From positions 1-37,984 of the forward strand of contig CAYYQW010000035.1 in the NCBI GenBank assembly GCA_964472505.1: a stretch of DNA of 37,984 nucleotides, read 5' to 3'. Positions 17,664-25,194 of the stretch are shown piece after piece. A program made the position numbers and the translations under genes. Under the pieces are notes generated by a model. It did not search any database. It was not told where the DNA came from and saw only the letters and a list, made by a program, of their open reading frames with translations. Within the stretch, counting starts at the first letter, position 1. Each line of letters opens with the position of its first letter. Source of the DNA: JAYEIA01 sp964472505. Its GTDB lineage: Bacteria; Bacteroidota; Bacteroidia; Bacteroidales; JAADGE01.

Positions 17664-18240
17664 CTGAATCAGAGATCAGAAGTCAGAGGTCAGATATCAG
17701 AGATCAGAGGTCAGACCGTCACAGTCAATATTCTGCAGGCCGATGATTGAAATCGACTCAACAACTCCGCAACTCCACGACTCCACAACTCCACAACTGA
17801 ATCAGAGGTCAGAAGACAGATATCAGATCGTTGCAGTTAACAGCTTGCAAACAGATGATTGGAAACAACTCAACAACTGAACGACTCCACGACTCCACAA
17901 CTCCGCGACTCCACAACTCCGCGACTCCACAAATAAACAACTCCACAAAAAATGCCAAGTTGCACAGTCGCATAGTCGCTAAGTCGTTTAAAAAAGCTAC
18001 AAATCAACAACTGAATCAGAGGTCAGATATCAGATCGTTGCAGTTAACAGCTTGCAAACAGATGATTGGAAACAACTCCACGACTCCACAACTCCACAAC
18101 TCCACAACTGAATCAGAGGTCAGAAGACAGATATCAGATCGTTGCAGTTAACAGCTTGCAAACAGATGATTGGAAACAACTCAACAACTCCACGACTCCA
18201 CAAATAAACAACTCCACAACTCAACAACTCCCCCTACAAA
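17664..18240. repeat. Composite microrepeat region (period-7 and period-8 units in a ~70-bp repeated module)
   Basis: This gene-free stretch lies between two convergent genes. It starts with seven heptamers of the form NRTCAGA (17667-17715). Octamers based on AACTCCAC, with GACTCCAC and AACTCCGC variants, run in register at 17763-17794, 17883-17930, 18074-18105 and 18186-18233. A third octamer family, AGTCGCAT-like, occupies about 17959-17990. A longer module of about 65-75 bp, containing AGATCGTTGCAGTTAACAGC and ending in GATGATTGGAAAC, occurs almost identically near 17795-17870, 18009-18075 and 18106-18180, with a degraded copy at 17664-17760. There is no protein-coding signal and no CRISPR-like uniform spacing. 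Confidence 0.9.
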
Positions 18241-18243
18241 GAA

Positions 18244-20301
18244 TTATCGCTCAATACGTATGCGCGCATCAACGGCTGTAATCTTTTCCGAATTGCCCAG
18301 TAAGGGATTCAAGTCCATTTCGGTAATTTCGGGAGCCGCTTCGGTTAAAGCCGAAAGCCTGCTGATAATTTCAGTAAATAATTCTTGGTTAATACCGGCT
18401 TGTCCGCGTGTGCCTTCTATCATTTTATAAGCCTTTAAAGACCCAATCATCTGCCCGGCTTCTGTTCTGCTTACGGGAGCCAAGGCTGTTTGTACATCTT
18501 TCAGTACTTCAATAAAAATACCTCCCATACCGAATAGAATCAAATGCCCAAATTTATCTTCATATTTTGCACCGGCAAATAATTCCGTACCTGAGAGGAA
18601 AGGCTGCAACAAAATGCCTGTTGTATCTTTTATTCGCATCATGCGTTCAAACTCAGCGGATAATTGTTCTTTGGTTTTCACATCCAAAACCACACCGCCT
18701 ACATCCGATTTATGAACCGGCCCCACGACTTTCATTACCAAAGGATAGCCAATCTCATCGGCAGCATTTTGCGCTTCGGCAAGCTTAGAAACTACAGCTT
18801 CTTTAGCACGCGGAATACCGGCGGCATCTAATAAGTCCTGCACTTTTTCGGGCGAAAGATAGCCGTCGGACTTAAGCGAATCAATTGTTTTACGTATTTT
18901 ATCGGTATCAACTTCCGGTAAAGGTATTTGAGAAACGGACGGTTCCGGGGTATCATATATTTTTGAAAGTGCATTTCCTAACAATACTTCTTCCGGGAAA
19001 TTTATTCTTCCTTTTTTCAAAAAATCCGCCACTTCTTCAGCCGCCTCATTTATGGATGGCAAAATGGGGTAAATGGGTTTTCGGGCCGTTTTCATTTTCT
19101 CATCAAGCACGCGGTAAGCATCAAAAACTTTGACCAAGCCCGGTGTTCCGAATATTACCGCCATGGCATCAATCTCATCAAAATGCTTATCGCAATAATC
19201 AATAATCAAAGCTAATTGCTCGGCAGTTCCGGTGGCTAAAAAATCTATGGGATTTTCTACGGATGAACCGGGAAATAATTGTTCTTTCAACTCATCGGCT
19301 TTTTTATTTTTGATTTGAGGCACAAGTAATCCGCCTTTTTCCAAAGCATCGGTGAGCATTACGGCTGGGCCGCCGGCATGTGTTATTACGGCAATGTTTT
19401 TCCCCTGCAATTCAGGATGCATAAATACGGAGCCAAGCGTAATTAGCTCCTGGCGTCCGTACGCCCGAACAATACCGGCTTTACGGAAAAGTGCATCTAT
19501 AGCGGCATCAGAACTTGCCAAAGCGCCCGTATGTGATGAGGCAGCGCGGCTTCCGGCACTTGAACTGCCGGCTTTAACGGCGGCTATTTTACAGCCTTTA
19601 TTTATTAGCGAAGCGGCATGTTTAAGGAGTTTCCTCGGTTTATTTATTTGCTCCAAATACAACAGTTTTACTTTGGAGTCCGTTTTCGGGTCAAAATTTT
19701 CATCCATATATTCCAAAATTTCCTCCACACCGGTTTGGGCGCTGTTTCCTACCGACCAAACACTCGAAAAAGTCAATCCGTTGGGTATTCCCAGTTCCAT
19801 AATGAAAACAGCCGTTGCGCCGGAGCCGGAAATAAAATCAACGCCATTGGCATCCAACTTTGGAATAGGCGAAGTAAAAACACCGGCATAATTCGGTGTT
19901 AAAACCCCGATACCGTTGGGCCCAATCAAAACGGCATCGTACTTATCCAACAGTTTTACAATATGATTTTCAATGGCAGCGCCTTCTTCACTTGTTTCGC
20001 TAAAACCGGCCGACAATATGATAAAAGCTCTCGTTTGCTTTTTTTCGCAAAGCAATTTCATGCTGTCATAACAAAATTTAGCAGGAATGGCTAATATCGC
20101 CAAATCAGCATCAGGCAAGTCATTCAAATCACGATAAGACTTAATTCCCTGAACCCTATCGGCTTTGGGATTAGCTACGTATAAATTGCCTTTGTATTTA
20201 TGATCAAGAAGATTTTTCAAAACTTTTCCGCCGGGCTTTCCGGTATCTTCCGAACCGCCTATTACAGCTATACTTTTGGGATCTAATAATTGTTTGTTCA
20301 T
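18244..20301 (-). CDS. ADP-forming acyl-CoA synthetase (acetate--CoA ligase, fused alpha-beta)
   Basis: This 685-residue enzyme interconverts acyl-CoA + ADP + Pi with acid + CoA + ATP, giving substrate-level ATP in acetate-forming fermenters. In order it has a CoA-binding Rossmann domain (KSIAVIGGS at 9-17), a succinyl-CoA-ligase-like domain with the phosphorylated histidine in SSHTGALASSD (His257), and an ATP-grasp domain from about residue 460. The ATP-grasp part contains PLVMKVVGPVHKSDVGGV and ends with EMDLNPLL. The alpha and beta parts are in one chain, as is common in Bacteria. It stands alone on the minus strand, convergent with the signalling cluster, and its start is unambiguous (MNKQLLDPKSIAVIGG). 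The exact acyl substrate cannot be read from the sequence. Confidence 0.93.
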   Translation of the reverse strand: MNKQLLDPKSIAVIGGSEDTGKPGGKVLKNLLDHKYKGNLYVANPKADRVQGIKSYRDLNDLPDADLAILAIPAKFCYDSMKLLCEKKQTRAFIILSAGFSETSEEGAAIENHIVKLLDKYDAVLIGPNGIGVLTPNYAGVFTSPIPKLDANGVDFISGSGATAVFIMELGIPNGLTFSSVWSVGNSAQTGVEEILEYMDENFDPKTDSKVKLLYLEQINKPRKLLKHAASLINKGCKIAAVKAGSSSAGSRAASSHTGALASSDAAIDALFRKAGIVRAYGRQELITLGSVFMHPELQGKNIAVITHAGGPAVMLTDALEKGGLLVPQIKNKKADELKEQLFPGSSVENPIDFLATGTAEQLALIIDYCDKHFDEIDAMAVIFGTPGLVKVFDAYRVLDEKMKTARKPIYPILPSINEAAEEVADFLKKGRINFPEEVLLGNALSKIYDTPEPSVSQIPLPEVDTDKIRKTIDSLKSDGYLSPEKVQDLLDAAGIPRAKEAVVSKLAEAQNAADEIGYPLVMKVVGPVHKSDVGGVVLDVKTKEQLSAEFERMMRIKDTTGILLQPFLSGTELFAGAKYEDKFGHLILFGMGGIFIEVLKDVQTALAPVSRTEAGQMIGSLKAYKMIEGTRGQAGINQELFTEIISRLSALTEAAPEITEMDLNPLLGNSEKITAVDARIRIER

Positions 20302-20486
20302 TGCTTTCTGTTTTTAGACAAATGTAAGGATTTGAATGCAATATTTAATATGATATAAAGCACCATTCTTATCTTAAATTTGAACGGCTAAATAATAATT
20401 TGAAGTGCTGTTGTTAAATATTTGTTGAGAACACTCCGAAAAGACCATAATTCAATGAATAAAACCGTAAATATCTGATAATTAAC

Positions 20487-20510
20487 AACTGACGGCTTAA
20501 CCCGTCGGTT
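20487..20510 (-). terminator. Probable intrinsic terminator
   Basis: A 9-bp stem (AACTGACGG at 20487-20495 paired with CCGTCGGTT at 20502-20510, one G-T pair) encloses a six-base loop. It lies downstream of the TIGR02757 gene. The T-tract on the minus strand is weak, so termination efficiency is uncertain. Confidence 0.45.
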
Positions 20511-20559
20511 TTATAAGAATACGTTTAAATGTCCTGCGGGCGATTTGACGTATTCAGCA

Positions 20560-21342
20560 CTACTTTCCGAAGCCTTCAAAAACGCCGGCTCCGAAAAGCG
20601 CAAAATCATATTTGACAGGATCTTCAGCATCGAATTTTTTAAGCTCGTGCGTAAGTTGTTCGGCCGCTTTACGGTCGTTTTGTTTTCTGCTGATCAAACC
20701 TAAAGTACGAGCTGTATTTCCGCAATGCACATCCATGGGTATGATTAAGTCTGAAGCGGGAATATCATTCCACAATCCAAAATGAACGCCGCGATTATCA
20801 TTGCGAATCATCCACATAAGAAACATATTAAGCCGCTTGGCTGCCGAATTTTTGGCCGGATTGGCAATGTGTTTTTCACTGCGAAGGACATGTTCTGTTT
20901 GCATAAAAATTTTACGAAACTCTTGTATGGCTCCAAATACCGATTGCTCTTTTTCAAAAGCTTTTGAAAATACATTCTGCAAGCCGCCGTAATTGGTATA
21001 AATATTTTGCAGAGCTCGAATAAAAAAATCAAAATCTTCGGGTTTAAAAGTGCGGTGCCCTACCCTTTCGGAGCGGTATTGGTCGGCTTTGGAATAATTC
21101 AAAACAAATTCATGCGGATTGTTTCCCATAGCTTCAATCATCTTATCGGCACTGCGAATAATCATGCTGCGCTTACCCCAAGCTATAGCGGCCGTAAGAA
21201 AAGCGGTAATCTCAATATCTTCGGTTTTAGAAAATTGGTGCGGAATTTGAATCGGATCCGTTTGTATAAAATCCGGGCAATTATATGCGTTATATTTAGC
21301 TTCCAAAAAGTCGTAAAGCTCTTCTCGGCTGAGTTCACTCAT
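20560..21342 (-). CDS. TIGR02757 family protein (DUF2400)
   Basis: This protein of about 260 residues matches the TIGR02757 pattern, with YNCPDFIQTDPIQIPHQF near the N-terminus and ITAFLTAAIAWGKRSMIIRSADKM following. The middle contains MFLMWMIRNDNRGVHFGLW and DLIIPMDVHCGNTARTLGL. The family is widespread in Bacteroidota and Epsilonproteobacteria. It looks related to the helix-hairpin-helix DNA glycosylase fold, but no function is established that I know of. I start at 21342 (MSELSREEL), which overlaps the transporter stop by four bases (ATGA); an upstream in-frame Met at 21393 would lie inside the transporter gene. It is co-transcribed with the EamA gene. Confidence 0.88.
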   Translation of the reverse strand: MSELSREELYDFLEAKYNAYNCPDFIQTDPIQIPHQFSKTEDIEITAFLTAAIAWGKRSMIIRSADKMIEAMGNNPHEFVLNYSKADQYRSERVGHRTFKPEDFDFFIRALQNIYTNYGGLQNVFSKAFEKEQSVFGAIQEFRKIFMQTEHVLRSEKHIANPAKNSAAKRLNMFLMWMIRNDNRGVHFGLWNDIPASDLIIPMDVHCGNTARTLGLISRKQNDRKAAEQLTHELKKFDAEDPVKYDFALFGAGVFEGFGK

Positions 21343-22202
21343 ATATACATCAATAAAATTATGGCCACGAAAGCCAGTGCAAAACCTGCCCAATTAATTG
21401 TTGTAACGGTTTCTTTAAAGAAAGCAGCCGCAGCAACTATTGATAAAGCTATGATTCCCATATTATTAACGGCATAAATAATGGAGCTGTCTATTCCGCT
21501 GTACTCCAGAGCCAATATCAGAAAGTATATGGAACCAAAATTGGCAACCCCCAAAAGCAGTCCGGTAGTGAGTGTACGCGGTTCTAAAAAATATTTCAAT
21601 CGACTGCCGTTTACAAAAGAAACGATTACACCCGTGAGCCCGGCAATACCAAAAGATGCAGCCGTAAACAAAGGAATTTCACCATCGCCCAGCAAATCCT
21701 GCTGGGAGTATTTAATGAGCGCATCAATAAGCCCTACGCCCAGAAATAACAAAACCGGAAGATATATCTGTTCGGCACTGAAACTCTGACTGCGTTTTTT
21801 GTAAACCGACAAGAATACAGAAGTAACCGCTGCTATAATTCCGATTACTTTTGTAGCGGGAAGCGGCTCGGTATAATAAACTATGGAAAATACAACCGGA
21901 ATAATTACCGACATTTTGTTGGAAACCGTAGTTACGGCCACACCGGCTCTTTGTGTTGAAAATCCTATCAGCCAAAACATAATAATCAGCAAAACACCGA
22001 TTATCAGAGACGGAATAAACCAGCTGCCTTCGGTAAACATGCGAAATGAAAAATCAATATCATTCAAAATAAAGCCCAAAGCCGATGCAGAAAAGTAATT
22101 GAGCACCACTACGGGATATAGCCGCATGCGTTTTTGCTGCAAAAATTTAAAGGTAAGTACAATAAAAAATGACGAAAGAATACTGAGTATTAACCAAAGC
22201 AC
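21339..22202 (-). CDS. EamA/DMT-family membrane transporter
   Basis: This 287-residue protein is hydrophobic throughout, with about ten predicted membrane helices and two related halves, as in the drug/metabolite transporter (EamA) superfamily. Helices include LWLILSILSSFFIVLTF, WFIPSLIIGVLLIIMFWLI and the C-terminal GFALAFVAIILLMYI. Charged loops such as YKKRSQSFS separate the halves. The substrate cannot be read from the sequence; family members export metabolites, amino acids or drugs. It overlaps the downstream TIGR02757 gene by four bases, so the two form an operon. Confidence 0.85.
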   Translation of the reverse strand: MLWLILSILSSFFIVLTFKFLQQKRMRLYPVVVLNYFSASALGFILNDIDFSFRMFTEGSWFIPSLIIGVLLIIMFWLIGFSTQRAGVAVTTVSNKMSVIIPVVFSIVYYTEPLPATKVIGIIAAVTSVFLSVYKKRSQSFSAEQIYLPVLLFLGVGLIDALIKYSQQDLLGDGEIPLFTAASFGIAGLTGVIVSFVNGSRLKYFLEPRTLTTGLLLGVANFGSIYFLILALEYSGIDSSIIYAVNNMGIIALSIVAAAAFFKETVTTINWAGFALAFVAIILLMYI

Positions 22203-22328
22203 CGGCCTAAGATTTAGAGTGTAAAAAACTCTGCAAAATTATAAAGATACTTCTTATGCGGAAATAAGTTTAGTGTTTTTATTGAAGCATTCGTGCTGTA
22301 TAAATTGCAGTACAAATCCAACTATAAA

Positions 22329-22362
22329 CAGACGCTGCCGGGTCAAAAGATGCCGGCAGGTC
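22329..22362. repeat. 34-bp hairpin repeat, left copy flanking the toxin-antitoxin locus
   Basis: This 34-bp element contains CTGCCGG...CCGGCAG, extended by GAC...GTC outside and GTC-AAAA-GA(C/T) inside, so it folds into a long hairpin with an AAAA loop. It is repeated in the same orientation at 23377-23410 with one base different, and that change (C to T) still allows a G-U pair in RNA. It lies between the toxin gene 3' end and the transporter gene. Confidence 0.85.
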
Positions 22363-22422
22363 ATGTTTCTTTTAATATAAGTCATACTTTCAAAATGTGC
22401 ATAAAACGAAAAGTAACGGTAT

Positions 22423-22943
22423 CTATTTATTTATCATTTCTCTTACAAAATTAAGTATTTCTTGAATTGCTATTTCGGGATTGTCATTAATATAGCTTTC
22501 TTTAACATTATCTTCTGATGTTTTATGAAAGTGTTTCGGATAAGTCGAAATGTGTTTCCATTTTGGATGCGGAACATTATCGTGTCGATAAATTGTTTCA
22601 TCAAGCTTTCTTCGTTCCCAATGATAGCTGTATTTATTATTTCTTGTTAGTGAAAACCAAACATCCACAAAACTTGTATCTTGAAAAATAATCCTTAGGA
22701 ACGGTTATGAAATAAGATATAATAGTTGGCGTAGCTATTTTGTTCTTTAACAACTTGAAAAATTTGCGAATAGCATAGCTATTTAAGAACTTTTTCAAGG
22801 AAGTTAAAGGGCAAAAGAACAAGCAAACCGTTATAGGTTATTTCATATCCGTTCCTTAACTCATTTTCATCCTTAATAATTACTGTATCAACAATATCAG
22901 GATATTCATTTTCTGAAATTTGTTGAAGCTTTTCGATATCCAT
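22423..22943 (-). pseudogene. TumE-like (DUF6516) toxin gene disrupted by a MITE
   Basis: Two fragments of one gene flank an inserted 158-bp element. The 5' part begins at 22943 (MDIEKLQQISENEYPDIVD) and reads in frame to Leu29. The 3' part resumes with RIIFQDTSFVDVWFSL and ends at 22423. Deleting the element and one TTA duplication rejoins the frame exactly as ...DENEL-RIIFQD..., giving 119 codons. The 3' part has the YSYHWERRKLDETIYRHDN and PHPKWKHISTYPKHFHK blocks that I recognise from the TumE/DUF6516 toxin family. The insertion brings an in-frame stop after codon ~57, so no intact toxin is made. The start follows the antitoxin stop by two bases. Confidence 0.85.
22698..22855. mobile_element. 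158-bp MITE (non-autonomous inverted-repeat element) with TTA target duplication
   Basis: The ends are near-perfect inverted repeats of about 18 bp: GGAACGGTTATGAAATAA on the left and the complement of GGAACGGATATGAAATAA on the right. TTA occurs immediately before (22695-22697) and after (22856-22858), consistent with a 3-bp target-site duplication. The interior is also largely palindromic: CTTTAACAACTTGAAAAA pairs with TTTTTCAAGGAAGTTAAAG, so the whole element can fold into a hairpin. It encodes no transposase. A TNA-type 3-bp duplication would fit mobilisation by an IS5-group (IS1031-like) transposase, but that is inference. Confidence 0.9.
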
Positions 22944-22945
22944 AA

Positions 22946-23269
22946 TTAAACTTTCTCAAGGATTAATTCTTCTATTTTATTCATCCCTTCATTCAATCTT
23001 TCCAATTTTTCAATTTTATACGTCAGGTTATCAAACTTTTGATAATCCTTCCAAGTATCTTCTTCTTTGATTGCTCCTGTTTTATAAAGCTTTTCAAACT
23101 CTTCGGGAGTTTCAACTTTATATTTTCCTTTTAACTCAAAAAGTTCACTTTTCAGAAATTTAATTTGACTATCAAGAAATTGTGATAAGCTTTTTCGCAA
23201 CAAATCCATTTTTCCAATACCAACTTGCTTTGCAACAAATTCAATTATTTGTTCTCCTGAAATATTCAT
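22946..23269 (-). CDS. TumA-like antitoxin partner of the TumE/DUF6516 toxin
   Basis: This is a 107-residue, mostly helical and charged protein: an N-terminal segment (MNISGEQIIEFVAKQVGIGK), then a heptad-like DLLRKSLSQFLDSQIKFLKSE stretch, then KYKVETPEEFEKLYKTGAIKEEDTWKDYQKFD. The pattern of a long helix followed by KYGV-x-S/T-x-EE(F/L) and a W-x-D-Y segment is one I associate with genes placed just before DUF6516 toxins in bacteria and archaea. It sits two bases upstream of the toxin start, the usual antitoxin-first order. The gene appears intact although the toxin is broken. The family call rests on pattern and context, not on a search. Confidence 0.65.
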   Translation of the reverse strand: MNISGEQIIEFVAKQVGIGKMDLLRKSLSQFLDSQIKFLKSELFELKGKYKVETPEEFEKLYKTGAIKEEDTWKDYQKFDNLTYKIEKLERLNEGMNKIEELILEKV

Positions 23270-23376
23270 TTTCCAAAATTTTGATTAGTAATTTCAAATT
23301 TAGAAAAAAAAAGAAAGAAAATTACGTAAAACGCAACTTTCTTTCTCTACAATTGAAATTTTACTAATGCTGAAAG

Positions 23377-23410
23377 CAGACGCTGCCGGGTCAAAAGACG
23401 CCGGCAGGTC
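23377..23410. repeat. 34-bp hairpin repeat, right copy flanking the toxin-antitoxin locus
   Basis: This is the second direct copy of the element at 22329-22362, differing at one base. Here the inner arm is a full GTC-AAAA-GAC. It lies between the antitoxin gene start and the 3' end of the M49-like peptidase gene. No T-tract follows on either strand, so it resembles a REP-type hairpin more than a terminator. Confidence 0.85.
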
Positions 23411-23443
23411 GGATATTTCAATTAAAACTTTCTTTTTGATGCT

Positions 23444-25108
23444 TTACAAACCTAAATTTTTCAGGCCTTGGTCAAAACGAATATCAACCGGGATACCGGC
23501 TTCGTTAACTTTGTCTAAATCTTTTTGCAACTCATCAGTGATTTTCCCTTTTTCTTTTACCCATGCCGAGGCTTTTTCATAATCTCCGTCGCCCTGAATG
23601 GTAAGAATTTTTTCAGATAAGGAAAGCATGGCTTTTTTCATGTTTTCAAAATCTACACGATATTTTCCGTCATCGCCTTTCACGAATGCATTGTTGGCTC
23701 TGAAATGGTCAAGCGCCATCATGTTGGCTTTACCGTGCGAGCTGGAAACACCAAATCGTGTTGAACGAAAGATTCCGGCAAAAAATGTAACGTAATTATC
23801 CATAAGGTCTTTTTCTTCAAATTCACCCATTTCATAGAGCTTTGTTACAAAGAACAATCCAAGAATATCGGCCTTAGCTTCTTCCACGGCAGTAGAAACA
23901 TCCGACAAGGCGTTACGAACGGTTCCTTTCCCGGTAATGGTTTGCTTAATACCCAATCCGTGGGCTGTTTCATGGAACATGGTGTTTTCAAAAAAGGCAT
24001 CAAATTTAATGTGCTTTTGTTGGTCTTCGGTAATCAGCAGCTCACTTATGGGAAGCAATATTTTATCAAATTTGGCTTTCATGGAATTTTTGAGTTGCAG
24101 TCGGCGGCTGCCTTTTTCAAGGTGTACGCGCTCATCATTGGGCAGGTTAATAGCGATGGTTTTGCTGCCTGCATTGCAATCGCCGGCGTAAAATACGGCA
24201 TCATAGGCTCCTAAGTCCGAGTCACTGCCGGGCGCTTCGGTTTTATATTCATCTGCTACGGGCAATTGTTTTTGCATTTCGGGAAGGAATTCGGCAAAAC
24301 GTTGCAGTTTTTGACTCCACTCTCTGTCTTTTATCAAAATAAAAGCTTCATGAGCGGCTTTGTGGCCATAGAGGCCGTCTTCGTAGTTTTCAATAGGTCC
24401 AACCACAAAATCAATGTCGTTATCTTTCATTTCCATCCAAGCCATATCCGATGCTAAATATTCGTCGTTTAGTAAGGCTTCGGCTCTGAGCAGCAGATAT
24501 TTTTTGAATCCTTTACTCTCGGCCAGTTCGGCGGCTTCTTTTAGAAGATTTGCAACTTTCTCTGTTTGCTCTTTATAGGCATTATGATACCATACGGTCT
24601 TCAAATTTCCGGCTTCATCCCTGCGAATTAATGTATAAAGCGATGTTTTGGCAGAATCTTCAAAAGCTTCAAACTCATCTTTAGTCATATCTTCGGGATA
24701 AAACTGAGCGCCGGCCGGTTTTTCGCCTACGCCTTCGATGAAGGGTTTATTTCCGTTTAATCGTTCCCACGGGCCGTAATTAATTTTCACAAATTCTTTC
24801 TGAGCTTCCGTTTCAAGGCTGTTCAACAGTTCTTCTTTATCACCGTATGCTTGAGTCCAAAAGATGTCGTCCATAATTTGGGCAGCTTCAAAAAGCAAAG
24901 GCAACATTTGTTTTTGATTATCAGAAAAATGACTGATATCGCTCGTTAGTTTGAATTCGGCGAAAGCATCAACTTTGTCCTGAATGTCGGTGGTGGCTTC
25001 TTCTACTTCTTCTTTTTCGTCTTTTTTTTCTCCGGAATCGCTGCAAGCGACAAAGAGAAAAGCGAAAAGAGAGAATAATACACTTAATGCTAAGATTGAT
25101 TTTTTCAT
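23444..25108 (-). CDS. M49-like (dipeptidyl peptidase III-related) metallopeptidase lipoprotein
   Basis: The leader MKKSILALSVLFSLFAFLFVAC ends in a lipobox (Cys22), so this is a periplasmic or surface lipoprotein; an acidic linker (about 23-40) follows. The zinc motif HETAH lies at 379-383 and the second metal/structural motif EEAKAD at 409-414, spaced as in family M49. Classical M49 enzymes carry a six-residue HExxGH; here it is a five-residue HExxH followed by GLG, as reported for a minority of the family. At 554 residues it is shorter than the ~700-residue eukaryotic enzymes and similar to other Bacteroidota members. It is likely to remove dipeptides from oligopeptides. It is monocistronic, with a terminator of the upstream DUF1015 gene just before its start. 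Confidence 0.85.
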   Translation of the reverse strand: MKKSILALSVLFSLFAFLFVACSDSGEKKDEKEEVEEATTDIQDKVDAFAEFKLTSDISHFSDNQKQMLPLLFEAAQIMDDIFWTQAYGDKEELLNSLETEAQKEFVKINYGPWERLNGNKPFIEGVGEKPAGAQFYPEDMTKDEFEAFEDSAKTSLYTLIRRDEAGNLKTVWYHNAYKEQTEKVANLLKEAAELAESKGFKKYLLLRAEALLNDEYLASDMAWMEMKDNDIDFVVGPIENYEDGLYGHKAAHEAFILIKDREWSQKLQRFAEFLPEMQKQLPVADEYKTEAPGSDSDLGAYDAVFYAGDCNAGSKTIAINLPNDERVHLEKGSRRLQLKNSMKAKFDKILLPISELLITEDQQKHIKFDAFFENTMFHETAHGLGIKQTITGKGTVRNALSDVSTAVEEAKADILGLFFVTKLYEMGEFEEKDLMDNYVTFFAGIFRSTRFGVSSSHGKANMMALDHFRANNAFVKGDDGKYRVDFENMKKAMLSLSEKILTIQGDGDYEKASAWVKEKGKITDELQKDLDKVNEAGIPVDIRFDQGLKNLGL

Positions 25109-25149
25109 AATTTTGATATTTATTTTTAAAAATAAAAAGAATTTAAAAT

Positions 25150-25178
25150 AAAAACGCCCGGAATAATCGGGCGTTTTT
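25150..25178. terminator. Bidirectional-looking intrinsic terminator after the DUF1015 gene
   Basis: A GC-rich stem ACGCCCG (25154-25160) / CGGGCGT (25168-25174) with a seven-base loop is flanked by A-tract and T-tract on opposite sides. It lies 17 bp beyond the DUF1015 stop codon on the minus strand and upstream of the M49-like peptidase start, so it should end DUF1015 transcription. Confidence 0.88.
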
Positions 25179-25194
25179 AGAAATATATAGTTTG

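Noticed and set aside
17664..18240. Possible CRISPR array
   Set aside because: Units are 7 or 8 bp or ~70 bp, spacing is irregular, repeats are not palindromic, and no cas genes are nearby.
17831..18430. Plus-strand open frames reading NSTTPRLHNSTT-like peptides
   Set aside because: They are translations of the AACTCCAC octamer array, since three octamers make eight codons. They continue into the antisense of the acyl-CoA synthetase gene and show no independent coding signal.
22637..22822. 61-codon minus-strand open frame
   Set aside because: It lies mostly inside the 158-bp MITE palindrome and joins to the toxin gene out of its natural frame.
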